Of a DNA stretch of 64,000 nt, positions 25,378 through 34,225 are shown piece after piece (the first letter of the stretch is position 1; each line of letters begins with the position of its first letter). The translations under genes and the position numbers were made by a program. Below the pieces are notes generated by a model that was not told where the DNA came from, ran no database searches, and was given only the letters and a program-made list of their open reading frames with translations. The stretch is from an uncultured Candidatus Saccharibacteria bacterium (GTDB lineage Bacteria > Patescibacteriota > Saccharimonadia > Saccharimonadales > Saccharimonadaceae): contig CAKVAO010000002.1 in assembly GCA_934725355.1 (NCBI GenBank), positions 62,001 through 126,000 of the forward strand, given 5' to 3'.

Positions 25378-26454
25378 TTAGATCTGCGTTGGTCTGCGAT
25401 TAAGCCGTTGGTTGATCATAGTAAATTGTCGTCGAATCTCACGCTTGTTTGGCCTGGTTTTCGGGTAATATACCTGACCAATTAAACGGTTGCCGAACTC
25501 TAATAGTGCCAGCTGCTCGGCTGTAGCCGATCCTCTATCGTCCATGTAGCCATCATAATCGGTATCAGACTTAAGGAACGATACTATGACTACTACTATT
25601 AAAATAATCGTGACTGATAGCATTAGGATGTTTTGCATAGCAAACATGATAGATGATATAAGCCAACCTGAGGCAATCGCAACTAGTGTGCCGATAGTAA
25701 GGAACTTAGTTTCGCGACTTTGGCCTAGAATTGTATTCAGTATACTACGCAGCGATGACCGTAGCTGGTCCAACGGCGATACTCTATAGTACTTTGGTCT
25801 CCAGCGATGCCTGATGGCATCACTAATGTCGTAAATTTGATCAAGCAATTCACGCGCTTCAGCTAGTGTCATCCTACTTCTTGAAAAATCATAAGATAGG
25901 CCGAGGCTGCGAAAGCCACTATCGATTAGGCTAATCATAGTCGGGCTGGCTGGTAGTTGATCTGCACCTCCTCCATCACCGTTAACATCTGCAAAGCGTA
26001 CAATTCGGCGTGTCTTTAAAAGCTTACGGAGTGAGGCGGTTGCGATTACTAGTCCCACAACGAAGACTGCGCCGCATATGATGGGCTGAGAGTCCGGTAG
26101 GTTGTTCTGCCACTTTAAGAAATAGGCCGCTGTAAACAATCCGCCCAATGTCATAGCAGTTAGACCGACAATAATGCCTACTATGCTTACGGCGTATTGC
26201 AGATAGTTTTCAACATTTCTGGCTAGCCCCATATTATATTGACGCTGACTCGGGTTTGTGCTTACGTCTGACGGTTGGTTGGTCTGGCTTCGGTGTAGTT
26301 GTCTAGTAGCCTCATGGATGATCTCATCAGCTTCAGAGCTGGTTAATTTGCGTTGATCGAGGGGATAAAACTGACCAATACTCTTAAATAGCTGATCAAT
26401 CTGTGCCAGTTGATCGGTTGATGCGGGTTGGGTACGCTCAGTATCTGACTGCAT
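25378..26454 (-). CDS. Membrane protein with three copies of a short helical motif
   Basis: A 358-residue protein with two membrane hairpins (about 86-145 and 250-294). A repeated module of about 45 residues appears three times, before, between and after the hairpins: residues 11-50 (STDQLAQIDQLFKSIG, then LTSSEADEII), 168-210 (PTMISLIDSGFRSLG, then MTLAEARELL) and 308-352 (TAEQLALLEFGNRLIG). The module resembles the T-x2-Q-x2-I-x2-L-x4-G ... LT-x2-EA pattern of small helical domains such as DUF3072. Function unknown. Confidence 0.7.
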   Translation of the reverse strand: MQSDTERTQPASTDQLAQIDQLFKSIGQFYPLDQRKLTSSEADEIIHEATRQLHRSQTNQPSDVSTNPSQRQYNMGLARNVENYLQYAVSIVGIIVGLTAMTLGGLFTAAYFLKWQNNLPDSQPIICGAVFVVGLVIATASLRKLLKTRRIVRFADVNGDGGGADQLPASPTMISLIDSGFRSLGLSYDFSRSRMTLAEARELLDQIYDISDAIRHRWRPKYYRVSPLDQLRSSLRSILNTILGQSRETKFLTIGTLVAIASGWLISSIMFAMQNILMLSVTIILIVVVIVSFLKSDTDYDGYMDDRGSATAEQLALLEFGNRLIGQVYYPKTRPNKREIRRQFTMINQRLNRRPTQI

Positions 26455-26465
26455 AATTATGATTA

Positions 26466-27644
26466 TTATTTTAACCTAAGTACGATTAAGTTTTCAATAT
26501 GCGGTGTACGTGGAAAGAAGTTGAACGGTTGAGCGTGAGAAATCCTGTATTTAGCAGACAACAACGCAACGTCGCGGGCTTGAGTAGCAGGATTGCATGA
26601 CAAGTAGATCACGCATTTTGGCTGAGTTTCTAGGATGCGGCCAACTACCTTGCCATCTAGTCCTGCGCGCGGTGGGTCAACAATAATACAGGCATCAGAA
26701 GTGATGTAATCGAGTGCCTCTTCGGACTTTGCGTGGATAGTTCGGATGTCTGTGCGATTGGACGGCACGTTGTTCTGTAGTTCGCGGAAGGCGGAATTAT
26801 CGGTTTCCACTAACGTCAACTGGCGATCGCGGGCGACAGACAAACCAATAGTACCTACGCCGGAGTACATGTCGACTACCCTGTTGCTATCGTCGAGGTG
26901 TTGCTTAATTTCGTTTAACGCCATCTCGTAAACAGGCAGATTGATCTGAAAGAAGCCATTTGGCGAATAGGTGTAAGCCTCGCCTAGGATTGTGTCGGTT
27001 AGGTTGGCCATTGTTGGATGAGATTTGCCGTTTTCGAACAGCGCCCCACTCACCTGTCCAGCCTGATTACAGCGAATTAGTAAAGATTGATATTTACGCG
27101 CCTCCTCGCCATCAGCGTTTAGCTGGTCAATAATGCGTTGAGCCTCTGCCCAGATCTCGGGTCGTTCGATACTACTAGATTTGACTAGGATTTTTTGGTG
27201 GCTACCACGACGATGGAAGGCAGGCCAGATTCTCGCGGTGTCATGATCCCACCATAACGAGTACTCCATCTTGTTGCGGTATTGCCAAAACTTGCCATCG
27301 CCCTTTATCTCGGCATAAGGCAGCTCGATATGCTCTTGGCGGAACGCCTCTGTGACTAGTTCGGACTTATATTTAGTCTCGGCGGTTTCAGTCATGATTT
27401 GCCATGGTGAAGTGGATAGATAGCATTCATCGCGTGGCGCAATGCGCTCGGGCGTAGCGGTAAGTATTTCAGTGGTTACTGCCTCGGCGTAGTGCTTTTT
27501 AGACTTGGTTAACTGTACCTTAACAGTTTCGTTTGACAATGCACCCCATACAAACACCTTGCGACCGTCGCTTAGCTCACCTAGAGCCTGCCCGCCGGGC
27601 ACTAATTTCTCGATTTTTACTTGTTCGATAATCACCTGCTTCAT
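26466..27644 (-). CDS. 23S rRNA (uracil-C5)-methyltransferase, RlmD/TrmA family
   Basis: A 392-residue protein: an N-terminal TRAM domain (about 5-60), a central domain, and an AdoMet-dependent methyltransferase domain (MYSGVGTIGLSVA, DPPRAGLD, and YLSCNPATQARD containing the catalytic Cys). Such enzymes methylate C5 of specific uracils in 23S rRNA or tRNA. The iron-sulfur Cys cluster of E. coli RlmD is not obvious, so the exact target is uncertain. A TATACT box six bases upstream gives a leaderless start. Confidence 0.85.
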   Translation of the reverse strand: MKQVIIEQVKIEKLVPGGQALGELSDGRKVFVWGALSNETVKVQLTKSKKHYAEAVTTEILTATPERIAPRDECYLSTSPWQIMTETAETKYKSELVTEAFRQEHIELPYAEIKGDGKFWQYRNKMEYSLWWDHDTARIWPAFHRRGSHQKILVKSSSIERPEIWAEAQRIIDQLNADGEEARKYQSLLIRCNQAGQVSGALFENGKSHPTMANLTDTILGEAYTYSPNGFFQINLPVYEMALNEIKQHLDDSNRVVDMYSGVGTIGLSVARDRQLTLVETDNSAFRELQNNVPSNRTDIRTIHAKSEEALDYITSDACIIVDPPRAGLDGKVVGRILETQPKCVIYLSCNPATQARDVALLSAKYRISHAQPFNFFPRTPHIENLIVLRLK

Positions 27645-27650
27645 AATATT

Positions 27651-27679
27651 AGTATATCATTGCATAGCGCTGATATAAT
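27651..27679. promoter_or_regulatory. Overlapping divergent leaderless promoters
   Basis: The minus-strand -10 box TATACT (27651-27656) lies six bases before the methyltransferase ATG, and the plus-strand TATAAT (27674-27679) lies six bases before the DUF167 ATG at 27686. The expected -35 region of the plus promoter coincides with the minus -10 box. Confidence 0.6.
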
Positions 27680-27685
27680 TGACCT

Positions 27686-27907
27686 ATGCAAATCCGGATA
27701 CAGGTAAAGACGGGCAGTAGTCGTGGCGATGTAATGATTAAGCAGGATGACGGTACTTATTTGGCGTATCTGCGCGCCAAGCCAATTGCGGGTGCGGCTA
27801 ATGTCTCGCTAATTAAGCTATTATCGAAACACTTCAATGTGTCAAAGAGTACAATCCAAATTAAAAATGGTGCTGGCAGTCACTACAAGACAATAACAAT
27901 TGGCTAA
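27686..27907 (+). CDS. DUF167 (YggU/UPF0235) family protein
   Basis: A 73-residue protein with the DUF167 pattern: IQVKTGSSRG, YLRAKPIAGAANVSLIKLL and NGAGSHYKTITI. The conserved family stretch (K-P-x-x-G-x-A-N) is present. Its biochemical role is unknown. The start is leaderless by the six-base spacing from TATAAT. Confidence 0.85.
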   Translation: MQIRIQVKTGSSRGDVMIKQDDGTYLAYLRAKPIAGAANVSLIKLLSKHFNVSKSTIQIKNGAGSHYKTITIG

Positions 27908-27989
27908 TTATAGCTAAGCAGTATGACTGCATTCACACCGCTGGCTGTCAGTCAAAGACGTGATTAATAATGTGGTAATATAGAAATGT

Positions 27990-28066
27990 GGCCCAGTAAC
28001 TCAATTGGATAGAGTAGCTCCGTCCTAAGGAGAAAGTTGTAGGTTCGATTCCTATCTGGGCTACCA
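27990..28066 (+). tRNA. tRNA-Arg (anticodon CCU)
   Basis: The acceptor GGCCCAG pairs with CTGGGCT (one G-U pair); discriminator A and CCA are encoded. D arm ACTC/GAGT, anticodon loop GTCCTAA gives CCU (AGG codons), T arm GTAGGTTCGATTCCTAT. A TAATAT -10 box lies just upstream (about 27976-27981). Confidence 0.95.
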
Positions 28067-28079
28067 CGAGAATAGTTTA

Positions 28080-28112
28080 AATAGGCGCTGGTGTATCTAG
28101 CGCCTATTTGTT
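28080..28112 (+). terminator. Terminator after tRNA-Arg
   Basis: AATAGGCGCT / AGCGCCTATT hairpin followed by TGTTAAT, 14 bases after the tRNA. It also lies downstream of cysS on the other strand and may serve both. Confidence 0.75.
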
Positions 28113-28144
28113 AATAGATAATAAGAATATGTAGACAGCGTAGA

Positions 28145-29617
28145 CTACTTGCGTGACCAGATGGTTCTGTCTGGGGCGTCTTTTAGTGTGATGCCCTGCT
28201 CTAGCAACTGGTCGCGAAGGCGATCAGAGGTAGGCCAGTCTTTATTCTGACGAGCAGTCAGGCGCTCGGCAATCAACTGTTTTTGGTTGTCAGTAATATC
28301 GGGCGTAGTCGCGGCGATGTTTAGACCTAGATACGTATCAACGAAATTAATTATTTCGGATAGTTGCTCGATGAGGTTGTTGTCGGTGCTGATGGAATTG
28401 AATGCTTGGTCAATGTATTTTAGTGCATTTGGTGTATCGAGATCATTTTCGAGTGCAGCAGCAGCGTTCCGTATGTCTTCCTTGACCTTGGCAACTGCGG
28501 TGCTGGCTTCATTGGTGCTATTATCGGTGGTAGCGGAATGTGTAGGGACTTGCCATCTCAGCTCCACAACGCGACGCCAGTTAGCTAGGCGGTTCTTTGC
28601 GGCGGCTAGATTATCCCAACTAAAGTTACTGGCACTGCGGTAGTGTGACTGCAGAATCAGCATGCGAAAGTCTAGTCCGCTATATCCACGCTCAATAATA
28701 TCGGGAAGGGTGTAAAAATTATGTGCAGATTTACTCATTTTTGCACCGTTGACTAGCAGGTGTTCGTTGTGAACAAAGAAACGAGCATATTGCGTGGGCT
28801 GGTTGCCAGCCGTGCTCTGGGCAATCTCATTCTCGTGGTGCGGAAAAATTAGATCAACTCCACCAGTGTGGATGTCAAAAGGTTGTCCGAGATTATCGGT
28901 TGACATAACAGAGCATTCAATGTGCCAACCAGGACGACCAGTATAGTCGATCCAATCAGCAGGCTCACTAGGTTGCTCGTCAGCGGAAAATAGTGCCGGC
29001 ACTCGGAACTCCCAAGCTGGCTCGCCAGTTTTCTGCTTCTTCCATAATGCAAAGTCGCGCACCTCGCCCTTGTCGTATTCATCGTTGTTGATGCGCTCGT
29101 GGCTGATGTCTTCGGGGTTGATATAGCTTAGCTGGCCGTACTTGCGAGTCTTAGTATATTCCGAAATGCTGAAATAAATACCATCGTCGGCTAAGTAAGC
29201 AATGCCCTGCTCTAGTAGACGTAAGATCAATGCTTGCATTTTGGCGATATTTGCAGTTGCTGTAACGAACTTGATTGAGTCAGTATCGTTGCCAACCTGC
29301 TTCATCTCGTCTAAAAATATCTTTTCGTATTTAGCTGTTAACTTAGACAGGGCTTGCTCGGGCGTATCGTTAGGGTAGTCTATTTTGGAGTCGCGGATGG
29401 TTTTGTCGTCAACATCGGTAAAGTTCATTACATGCTTAGTTTTGTAACCCGCTAGATTGATTATGCGGCGTAGAATATCGGCGTAAATATAAGCACTAAG
29501 ATTGCCGATGTGAGCATGGTTATAAACAGTTGGACCACAAGAATAAATCCGCGCCAATTTGCCATCGGCTGGCGCGAAATCATCAATTTGCTTGGTTAAT
29601 GTATTGTGCAGTTTCAT
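28145..29617 (-). CDS. cysS: Cysteinyl-tRNA synthetase
   Basis: A 490-residue class I synthetase. The zinc site is intact (CGPTVYNHAHIGN with the HIGH-type motif HAHIGN, the Cys of GWHIECSVMS, and HHENE), and KMSKSAHNF is the KMSKS loop. It charges tRNA-Cys. It starts exactly one base after the stop of the DHH phosphoesterase gene (no gap), so it is translated from the same mRNA, presumably by coupling. Confidence 0.95.
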   Translation of the reverse strand: MKLHNTLTKQIDDFAPADGKLARIYSCGPTVYNHAHIGNLSAYIYADILRRIINLAGYKTKHVMNFTDVDDKTIRDSKIDYPNDTPEQALSKLTAKYEKIFLDEMKQVGNDTDSIKFVTATANIAKMQALILRLLEQGIAYLADDGIYFSISEYTKTRKYGQLSYINPEDISHERINNDEYDKGEVRDFALWKKQKTGEPAWEFRVPALFSADEQPSEPADWIDYTGRPGWHIECSVMSTDNLGQPFDIHTGGVDLIFPHHENEIAQSTAGNQPTQYARFFVHNEHLLVNGAKMSKSAHNFYTLPDIIERGYSGLDFRMLILQSHYRSASNFSWDNLAAAKNRLANWRRVVELRWQVPTHSATTDNSTNEASTAVAKVKEDIRNAAAALENDLDTPNALKYIDQAFNSISTDNNLIEQLSEIINFVDTYLGLNIAATTPDITDNQKQLIAERLTARQNKDWPTSDRLRDQLLEQGITLKDAPDRTIWSRK

Positions 29618-30745
29618 TTATTTTACCCTTACTTTAAATCCGCCTAAGTTAATACCATTGTGTAGCTCGGCGTGTGGCTCGTTTTCGCCCTTAGCCTCTG
29701 CTTTTGCAATTGCGGCTTCGGCGGCGTCAGTCGCAACATCAGACGATTGCTGTTCGTCGTATTCCTGATATAGCTTACCTAGTTCGCGAATTAGTTCGGG
29801 GACGAACACGTCATAATCTTCGTATACGCGAAAGCCTGCCGCGTAAGGATGTCCATCACCGCCAAATGTCTTGGCTAGTAAGTTCGATACTGGTATGTTA
29901 GAGCGAATCTTGCCGGTTATTTTGCCATCTGGATATGTCTTGATACCGATAGCTAAATCAACGCCAATTACTAGACGCATCTCGTCTAGCACTAGCATAG
30001 TTGGGTTATATTCGTTGCTGTATTCGTGAATTTCTTCGAATGGAACATGAACAAAGGCTGTGCGACCGTCGTTATAGTATTCGATGCGTTCAATTAGTTG
30101 ACCTTTGTATTCTAGGATGCGTGGTGACTTCTTCATCAGCTCGCGGCGAGCCTCTTCTAGCTCGTACGGATTAGCGCCGTGGCGCATTAGTTCGGCACAT
30201 GCCTCATAGCTTTCGGGGGTGGTGGCTGGTGTGGTTAGCCCCAGTGAGTCTGCCTGAATTGAGATGTATATCTTCTCGGCGGCGTCTTTGCTGATTGGCC
30301 ACTTTTCCTCGTTGCAGATGTCTAGGATTAGTTCGCCCGTTGATACTGCGGTGTCGCTAATGATATAGTCACAATCAAACGGCAAATCTGGGTCTACGCC
30401 AACGTGGTGGTCTAAGGCGATTACTGGATGACTCGACAGAAAACTCATGGTTGCTGGGTCGTCGGTGGTCTTACTCATCAGTGATTTGGCGGAAGTATCA
30501 ACAATAATCGCCATATCGCAGTCATAGAGAAAATCCATTGATACTCGATCCCAGCCTTCGACGTAACGTAGATATGTTGGAATCTGTACTGGGCAATGTA
30601 AGCTAATTGATTTGCCCATGTCGCTGAAAATAGCCTCGAGCGCCAAAGCCGAGCCCAAGCTGTCGCCATCGGGGTTTTCAGCCTGCAGAACAGCAATGCG
30701 CTTAGCGTTGGCGATTAGCTCTCTTTGCTTGTCGTTTAAAATCAT
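29618..30745 (-). CDS. nrnA: DHH-family phosphoesterase (NrnA-like nanoRNase / pAp phosphatase)
   Basis: A 375-residue protein with DHH-DHHA1 order: ENPDGDSLGSALAL, DCDMAIIVDTS, and LDHHVGVD as metal-binding motifs, and a C-terminal DHHA1 domain with GGDGHPYAAGFRV. Family members degrade short RNAs from the 5' end or hydrolyse 3'-phosphoadenosine phosphate. The C-terminal 40 residues are extra. It has a leaderless-type promoter (TATAAT, seven bases before the ATG) and is directly abutted by cysS. Confidence 0.85.
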   Translation of the reverse strand: MILNDKQRELIANAKRIAVLQAENPDGDSLGSALALEAIFSDMGKSISLHCPVQIPTYLRYVEGWDRVSMDFLYDCDMAIIVDTSAKSLMSKTTDDPATMSFLSSHPVIALDHHVGVDPDLPFDCDYIISDTAVSTGELILDICNEEKWPISKDAAEKIYISIQADSLGLTTPATTPESYEACAELMRHGANPYELEEARRELMKKSPRILEYKGQLIERIEYYNDGRTAFVHVPFEEIHEYSNEYNPTMLVLDEMRLVIGVDLAIGIKTYPDGKITGKIRSNIPVSNLLAKTFGGDGHPYAAGFRVYEDYDVFVPELIRELGKLYQEYDEQQSSDVATDAAEAAIAKAEAKGENEPHAELHNGINLGGFKVRVK

Positions 30746-30752
30746 TGCTACT

Positions 30753-30777
30753 ATTATACATCACAATTTGGTACAAT
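30753..30777. promoter_or_regulatory. Overlapping divergent leaderless promoters
   Basis: Minus-strand TATAAT (30753-30758) seven bases before the nrnA ATG, and plus-strand TACAAT (30772-30777) six bases before the ATG at 30784. Only 38 bases separate the two start codons. Confidence 0.6.
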
Positions 30778-30783
30778 TAACGC

Positions 30784-32535
30784 ATGGCCGATAAAAAGCA
30801 AAAAGTCAAAAAATTTATCTCGTCGCCCCTGTGTGCGTTTGCTATGGGCGGTGTTATTGCAGCGTTGATATTCGGTGCAATCTATGGTTGGTCAGTTGTC
30901 TGGCCATGGAACGTCGACTGGATTTGGCATAGTGTGACACATGATACGGCTCAGCATTATCTAGGTTGGGCGTTCTTCGCTAGCGATTCGACGGGCGGTA
31001 CAATTAATGGACTAGCTTATCCGTACGGTCTGAGCATTTCGTTTATGGACGCGATTCCTTTGCTAGCCTTCCCTGCAAAGTGGCTGGGGCTAGGCGTGAA
31101 TATCCAGTATTTTGGCTTGTGGGCGCTAACCTGCTTTATTCTGATGGGTGGGCTGAGTGTCATACTGCTGCGACGCATATGGGTTAAGGTGTTTGGTGAT
31201 AAAAAATCTAATTCTGCTAGCTCATTGCTGTTTGCGAGTGTTGGCTCGGTTATTTTTGTGCTTAGTCCAATGATGTTAGCTCGTACGCTGTATCACCCTG
31301 CGCTTGCTGCGCAGTGGCTGATTTTGCTGGCGTTTCTGGTTATTTGGGATAGCAACAAAGAACGAACAGCTGGGCGGTTTGTGTTGATTTGGTCGGGGCT
31401 ATTGGTACTTAGTGTGTTAATTCACCCCTATTTTCTACCCATGATGGGTGCGATGATGTTGATTAGTTTGGTTTGTACCTACCAGACTATTAAGGGTAAA
31501 AACTGCCGTGTGGCACTAAGGCTTGCGTTGTACGTTGTTGCGCCAGTTGTAGCGGCGCTATTGGTATTTTGGGCGATTGGTGGATTTAGTTTGGGCGGTG
31601 GCGCTGAGGTCTATGACTTACCGGAAAAAGGTTTTAATTTGCTAAGTTTCTTTAATCCGCTAGGCTACTCTGCGCTAATACCGGGCTATGCAAACGCCTC
31701 TAGCTCACCTGAGACGTTAATGTGGCTGGGGTTGGGCGTATTGACTGCATTGATAGTCGCTACTGTGTTGTGGGTTGGCAACTATCGGCAGTCGCTTATT
31801 GCTTTGCACGCCAAGTTTGAGGCGCATCGTGCGCACTATGTGTTATACGGCCTTATAGGGCTGGCGCTGCTGCTATTTGCTATTGGTGTGCGAGCTGACT
31901 TTGGTCCAGTTACGTTATTTAGCTATCAGTCGCTAGTGCCTGCTAAAATCTATGACCTTTGGACGGCATTTCGGGCGGCGGCGCGCGAAGCATGGCCTTT
32001 CTATTATTTAATTGTGTTTGCTGTTTTCTACTGGCTACTGTTGGGGCTTACTAAACACCGTATTAATAAAACGCCAGCTATGACTATGTCAGTAGTCGCT
32101 GTGATTACCATGACGATTGTTGCACTGGTTCAATCTCTCGACATTATGAATAGCCCAGCCGTTATCGCCAAATATAGAGGATTTAAAACCGCTCGCACTA
32201 CTGCGCCCGAATACAAGCCGATCGATTTGACGGGAATTAAAACTAGCGCCCATAAACATCTGATTGCACTAGACCAGGGCTTTCGTGGTAATCAAGCAGA
32301 ATTTTATACTATGGGTCAGACTGCCTTGCGTAATAATCTGACATTAAATACAGGCTTCTTTGCTAGAGTGCCGCAGCAAGCTAAGACCGACCAAGTAAAA
32401 TGGCGCAACAAGGTTGAACAATGTAAGTTGTCGCGTCAGGACAGAACGGAGAGCCTATACTTTACGAATGATAAAACATGGATTCCTAGTTGCTATAGCT
32501 TCGTAGAACGCTCCGGTATTTACATTCTACAGTAG
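30784..32535 (+). CDS. Polytopic membrane protein, DUF6311-like (GT-C type)
   Basis: A 583-residue protein with about 11-12 membrane helices. The first loop, HDTAQHYLGWAFFASDS, followed by YPYGLSISFMDAIPLLAFPAKW, is the pattern of DUF6311 proteins, which resemble membrane GT-C glycosyltransferases with an acidic catalytic residue in the first extracytoplasmic loop. The C-terminal 100 residues form an outer soluble domain. A role in envelope polysaccharide synthesis is inferred from the fold class. Leaderless start by a TACAAT box six bases upstream. Confidence 0.7.
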   Translation: MADKKQKVKKFISSPLCAFAMGGVIAALIFGAIYGWSVVWPWNVDWIWHSVTHDTAQHYLGWAFFASDSTGGTINGLAYPYGLSISFMDAIPLLAFPAKWLGLGVNIQYFGLWALTCFILMGGLSVILLRRIWVKVFGDKKSNSASSLLFASVGSVIFVLSPMMLARTLYHPALAAQWLILLAFLVIWDSNKERTAGRFVLIWSGLLVLSVLIHPYFLPMMGAMMLISLVCTYQTIKGKNCRVALRLALYVVAPVVAALLVFWAIGGFSLGGGAEVYDLPEKGFNLLSFFNPLGYSALIPGYANASSSPETLMWLGLGVLTALIVATVLWVGNYRQSLIALHAKFEAHRAHYVLYGLIGLALLLFAIGVRADFGPVTLFSYQSLVPAKIYDLWTAFRAAAREAWPFYYLIVFAVFYWLLLGLTKHRINKTPAMTMSVVAVITMTIVALVQSLDIMNSPAVIAKYRGFKTARTTAPEYKPIDLTGIKTSAHKHLIALDQGFRGNQAEFYTMGQTALRNNLTLNTGFFARVPQQAKTDQVKWRNKVEQCKLSRQDRTESLYFTNDKTWIPSCYSFVERSGIYILQ

Positions 32536-32613
32536 TTATGTTATTATAATAAGTGTCTTTCTGGAGCTACCTAGAAAGTTGTTCCTTATTAATTAGATTG
32601 GAGAACGATTATT

Positions 32614-33156
32614 ATGGCCAAGTTGCTATTCGTCTATCCGGGCAACATAATTGCTATTTGCTTTGCCGTATTGATACTTGTAGAGATCTTGATGAGCTTT
32701 CCACGCAAGTATACGGCTAATCTGGCTATGATGAAGCGCCGTCTTGCAAGCGCATTGGACAAAGCCGCGGCTTTCTTCGCGGGTGCATTTATCCTTGTTG
32801 TCGTCTTGACGGTGTGTCTAAGTGCTATTGGACAGTATGACAAGTCGATGATTCGTATCTGGATGGCTATTGCAGCCTTGCTTGTTGTCGTCCTGTTCCT
32901 GCGTGTTTTTGTGCTGATGGTCGGCTTTTCGTCGTTGGAGCGTAAATTCTTCGAAGACCACAGCAAGGACATTATCGAAGCCAGCAAAGCTGATAAAGCT
33001 AAACCAGGAAAGGAGAGCTGGTCGCAAAAAACTGCACGGAAGGATAATACAATACCTGCAAGTTGGGGCGATTTTAACAATAATTCTAGCGGTACGCCCA
33101 GCGTAGGTCACGCCGGTCCCAAAGCGAAAACTACAGATTTCCAACAGAGTAAGTAA
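32614..33156 (+). CDS. Small membrane protein with polar C-terminal tail
   Basis: A 180-residue protein with three hydrophobic segments (about 5-25, 48-68, 85-108) and a polar tail of 70 residues rich in Lys, Ser and Asn. The ATG follows GGAGAACG. A TATAAT box lies near 32547 with a 50-base leader that can form a small hairpin. Terminator at 33174. No family recognised. Confidence 0.7.
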   Translation: MAKLLFVYPGNIIAICFAVLILVEILMSFPRKYTANLAMMKRRLASALDKAAAFFAGAFILVVVLTVCLSAIGQYDKSMIRIWMAIAALLVVVLFLRVFVLMVGFSSLERKFFEDHSKDIIEASKADKAKPGKESWSQKTARKDNTIPASWGDFNNNSSGTPSVGHAGPKAKTTDFQQSK

Positions 33157-33173
33157 TAATCAGTATTCCAACT

Positions 33174-33204
33174 TTAAAGAGCCTGCGCTAGCAGGCTCTT
33201 TTTA
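33174..33204. terminator. Terminator between convergent genes
   Basis: AAAGAGCCTGC / GCAGGCTCTTTTT with loop GCTA. It serves the plus-strand gene ending at 33156 and probably recR on the other strand. Confidence 0.85.
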
Positions 33205-33219
33205 CTTTAGGCAATTATA

Positions 33220-33855
33220 TTAGCGCATTGTGTTACGACCACTTAGCGCATGTGACAAAGTGATTTGATCGGCGTACTCTAGGTCAACGCCAATGGGTAT
33301 ACCACGGGCTAAGCGGGTAATTTTAACATCCGTTAGATCGGCCTGCTCTAGCTGCTTTTGGATATATAGCGCGGTAGACTCACCTTCCACGCTGGCATTG
33401 GTTGCTAGAATTACCTCGTGGACTTTATCGCATTTGATACGTTTGATTAATTCTGGTATATGCAGTTCTTCTGGTCCTATGCCGTCGATTGGTGAAATTA
33501 CCCCGCCCAGCACGTGATAAGTGCCTTTGTATTGGCCAGTATTCTCAAGTGCCAACACGTCAAACGGGTCTTCAACCACAGCAACAGTCTGTCGATCGCG
33601 ATCAGGTGTGCTATATAGTGGCGAAACATCATCGGCAGCGTCGATCAGAGCAAAAGTCACTGGACAACGTTTGACTTCATCATGCAGGCGATATAGCGCC
33701 TCAGCTAGTTCGGTCGACTTTTTAGGTGCGCTTTTTAGACATGCGTAAGCATAGCGTTCGGCAGTTTTATTGCCAACGCTGGGTAGACTACTAAAGGCGT
33801 CAATCAAGTTGACTAATGCCTTTGGTAACGAACTCTTGGTTTTATTTGGTTGCAT
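33220..33855 (-). CDS. recR: Recombination protein RecR, without the zinc-finger cysteines
   Basis: A 211-residue protein, normal length. The N-terminal helix-hairpin-helix is present (LIDAFSSLPSVGNKTAERYAY), then a TOPRIM domain (VAVVEDPFDVLALENTG, YHVLGGVISPIDGIGPE, EVILATNASVEGESTALYI). Between them, where RecR normally has a four-Cys zinc finger, the sequence RCPVTFALIDAADDVSPLY has only one Cys. RecR works with RecO/RecF in loading RecA at gaps. It follows ybaB by 14 bases, the common ybaB-recR pairing. Confidence 0.93.
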   Translation of the reverse strand: MQPNKTKSSLPKALVNLIDAFSSLPSVGNKTAERYAYACLKSAPKKSTELAEALYRLHDEVKRCPVTFALIDAADDVSPLYSTPDRDRQTVAVVEDPFDVLALENTGQYKGTYHVLGGVISPIDGIGPEELHIPELIKRIKCDKVHEVILATNASVEGESTALYIQKQLEQADLTDVKITRLARGIPIGVDLEYADQITLSHALSGRNTMR

Positions 33856-33869
33856 GTTCCCTGCTAGAC

Positions 33870-34169
33870 TTATATCCCTAGACCGCCCATTAGGCCGCCC
33901 ATCATCGGCTTCATCTTGTCGGCAGCAACCTCTTGAGCACCCTTTAGACCATCGCGAATTGCAGCCTTGATCCAGCCCTCTAGTTCTTCGACATCGTTCA
34001 TGTCGATTAGATCAGGATTTAGCTTGACGCTTTCAACCTTTAGTTCACCGTTAAATTGAATAACCACAGCGCCGTTACCAGCTTCAACCTCGATGATTTC
34101 CTTAGACAGCTCTTTCTGCATTTTGCGCATTTTCTGCACCATTGCCATTTGTTCTTTGAATCCAGCCAT
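33870..34169 (-). CDS. ybaB: YbaB/EbfC family nucleoid-associated protein
   Basis: A 99-residue protein: a long N-terminal helix (MAGFKEQMAMVQKMRKMQKE), strands (VEAGNGAVVIQFNGELKVESV), helix LEGWIKAAIRDGLKGAQEVAA, and a Met/Gly tail. Family members bind DNA as dimers and are usually encoded next to recR and dnaX. A strong AAAGGAGG precedes the ATG, with a TATAAT box near 34199-34204. Confidence 0.92.
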   Translation of the reverse strand: MAGFKEQMAMVQKMRKMQKELSKEIIEVEAGNGAVVIQFNGELKVESVKLNPDLIDMNDVEELEGWIKAAIRDGLKGAQEVAADKMKPMMGGLMGGLGI

Positions 34170-34212
34170 TAAAATATCCTCCTTTATGTAACATGTAAAT
34201 TATAACATATGA

Positions 34213-34218
34213 TAAAAT
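34213..34218 (+). promoter_or_regulatory. -10 box giving a leaderless start at 34226
   Basis: TAAAAT, seven bases, then ATG. It lies nine bases from the divergent ybaB -10 box (34199-34204). Confidence 0.5.
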
Positions 34219-34225
34219 ATAAGTA

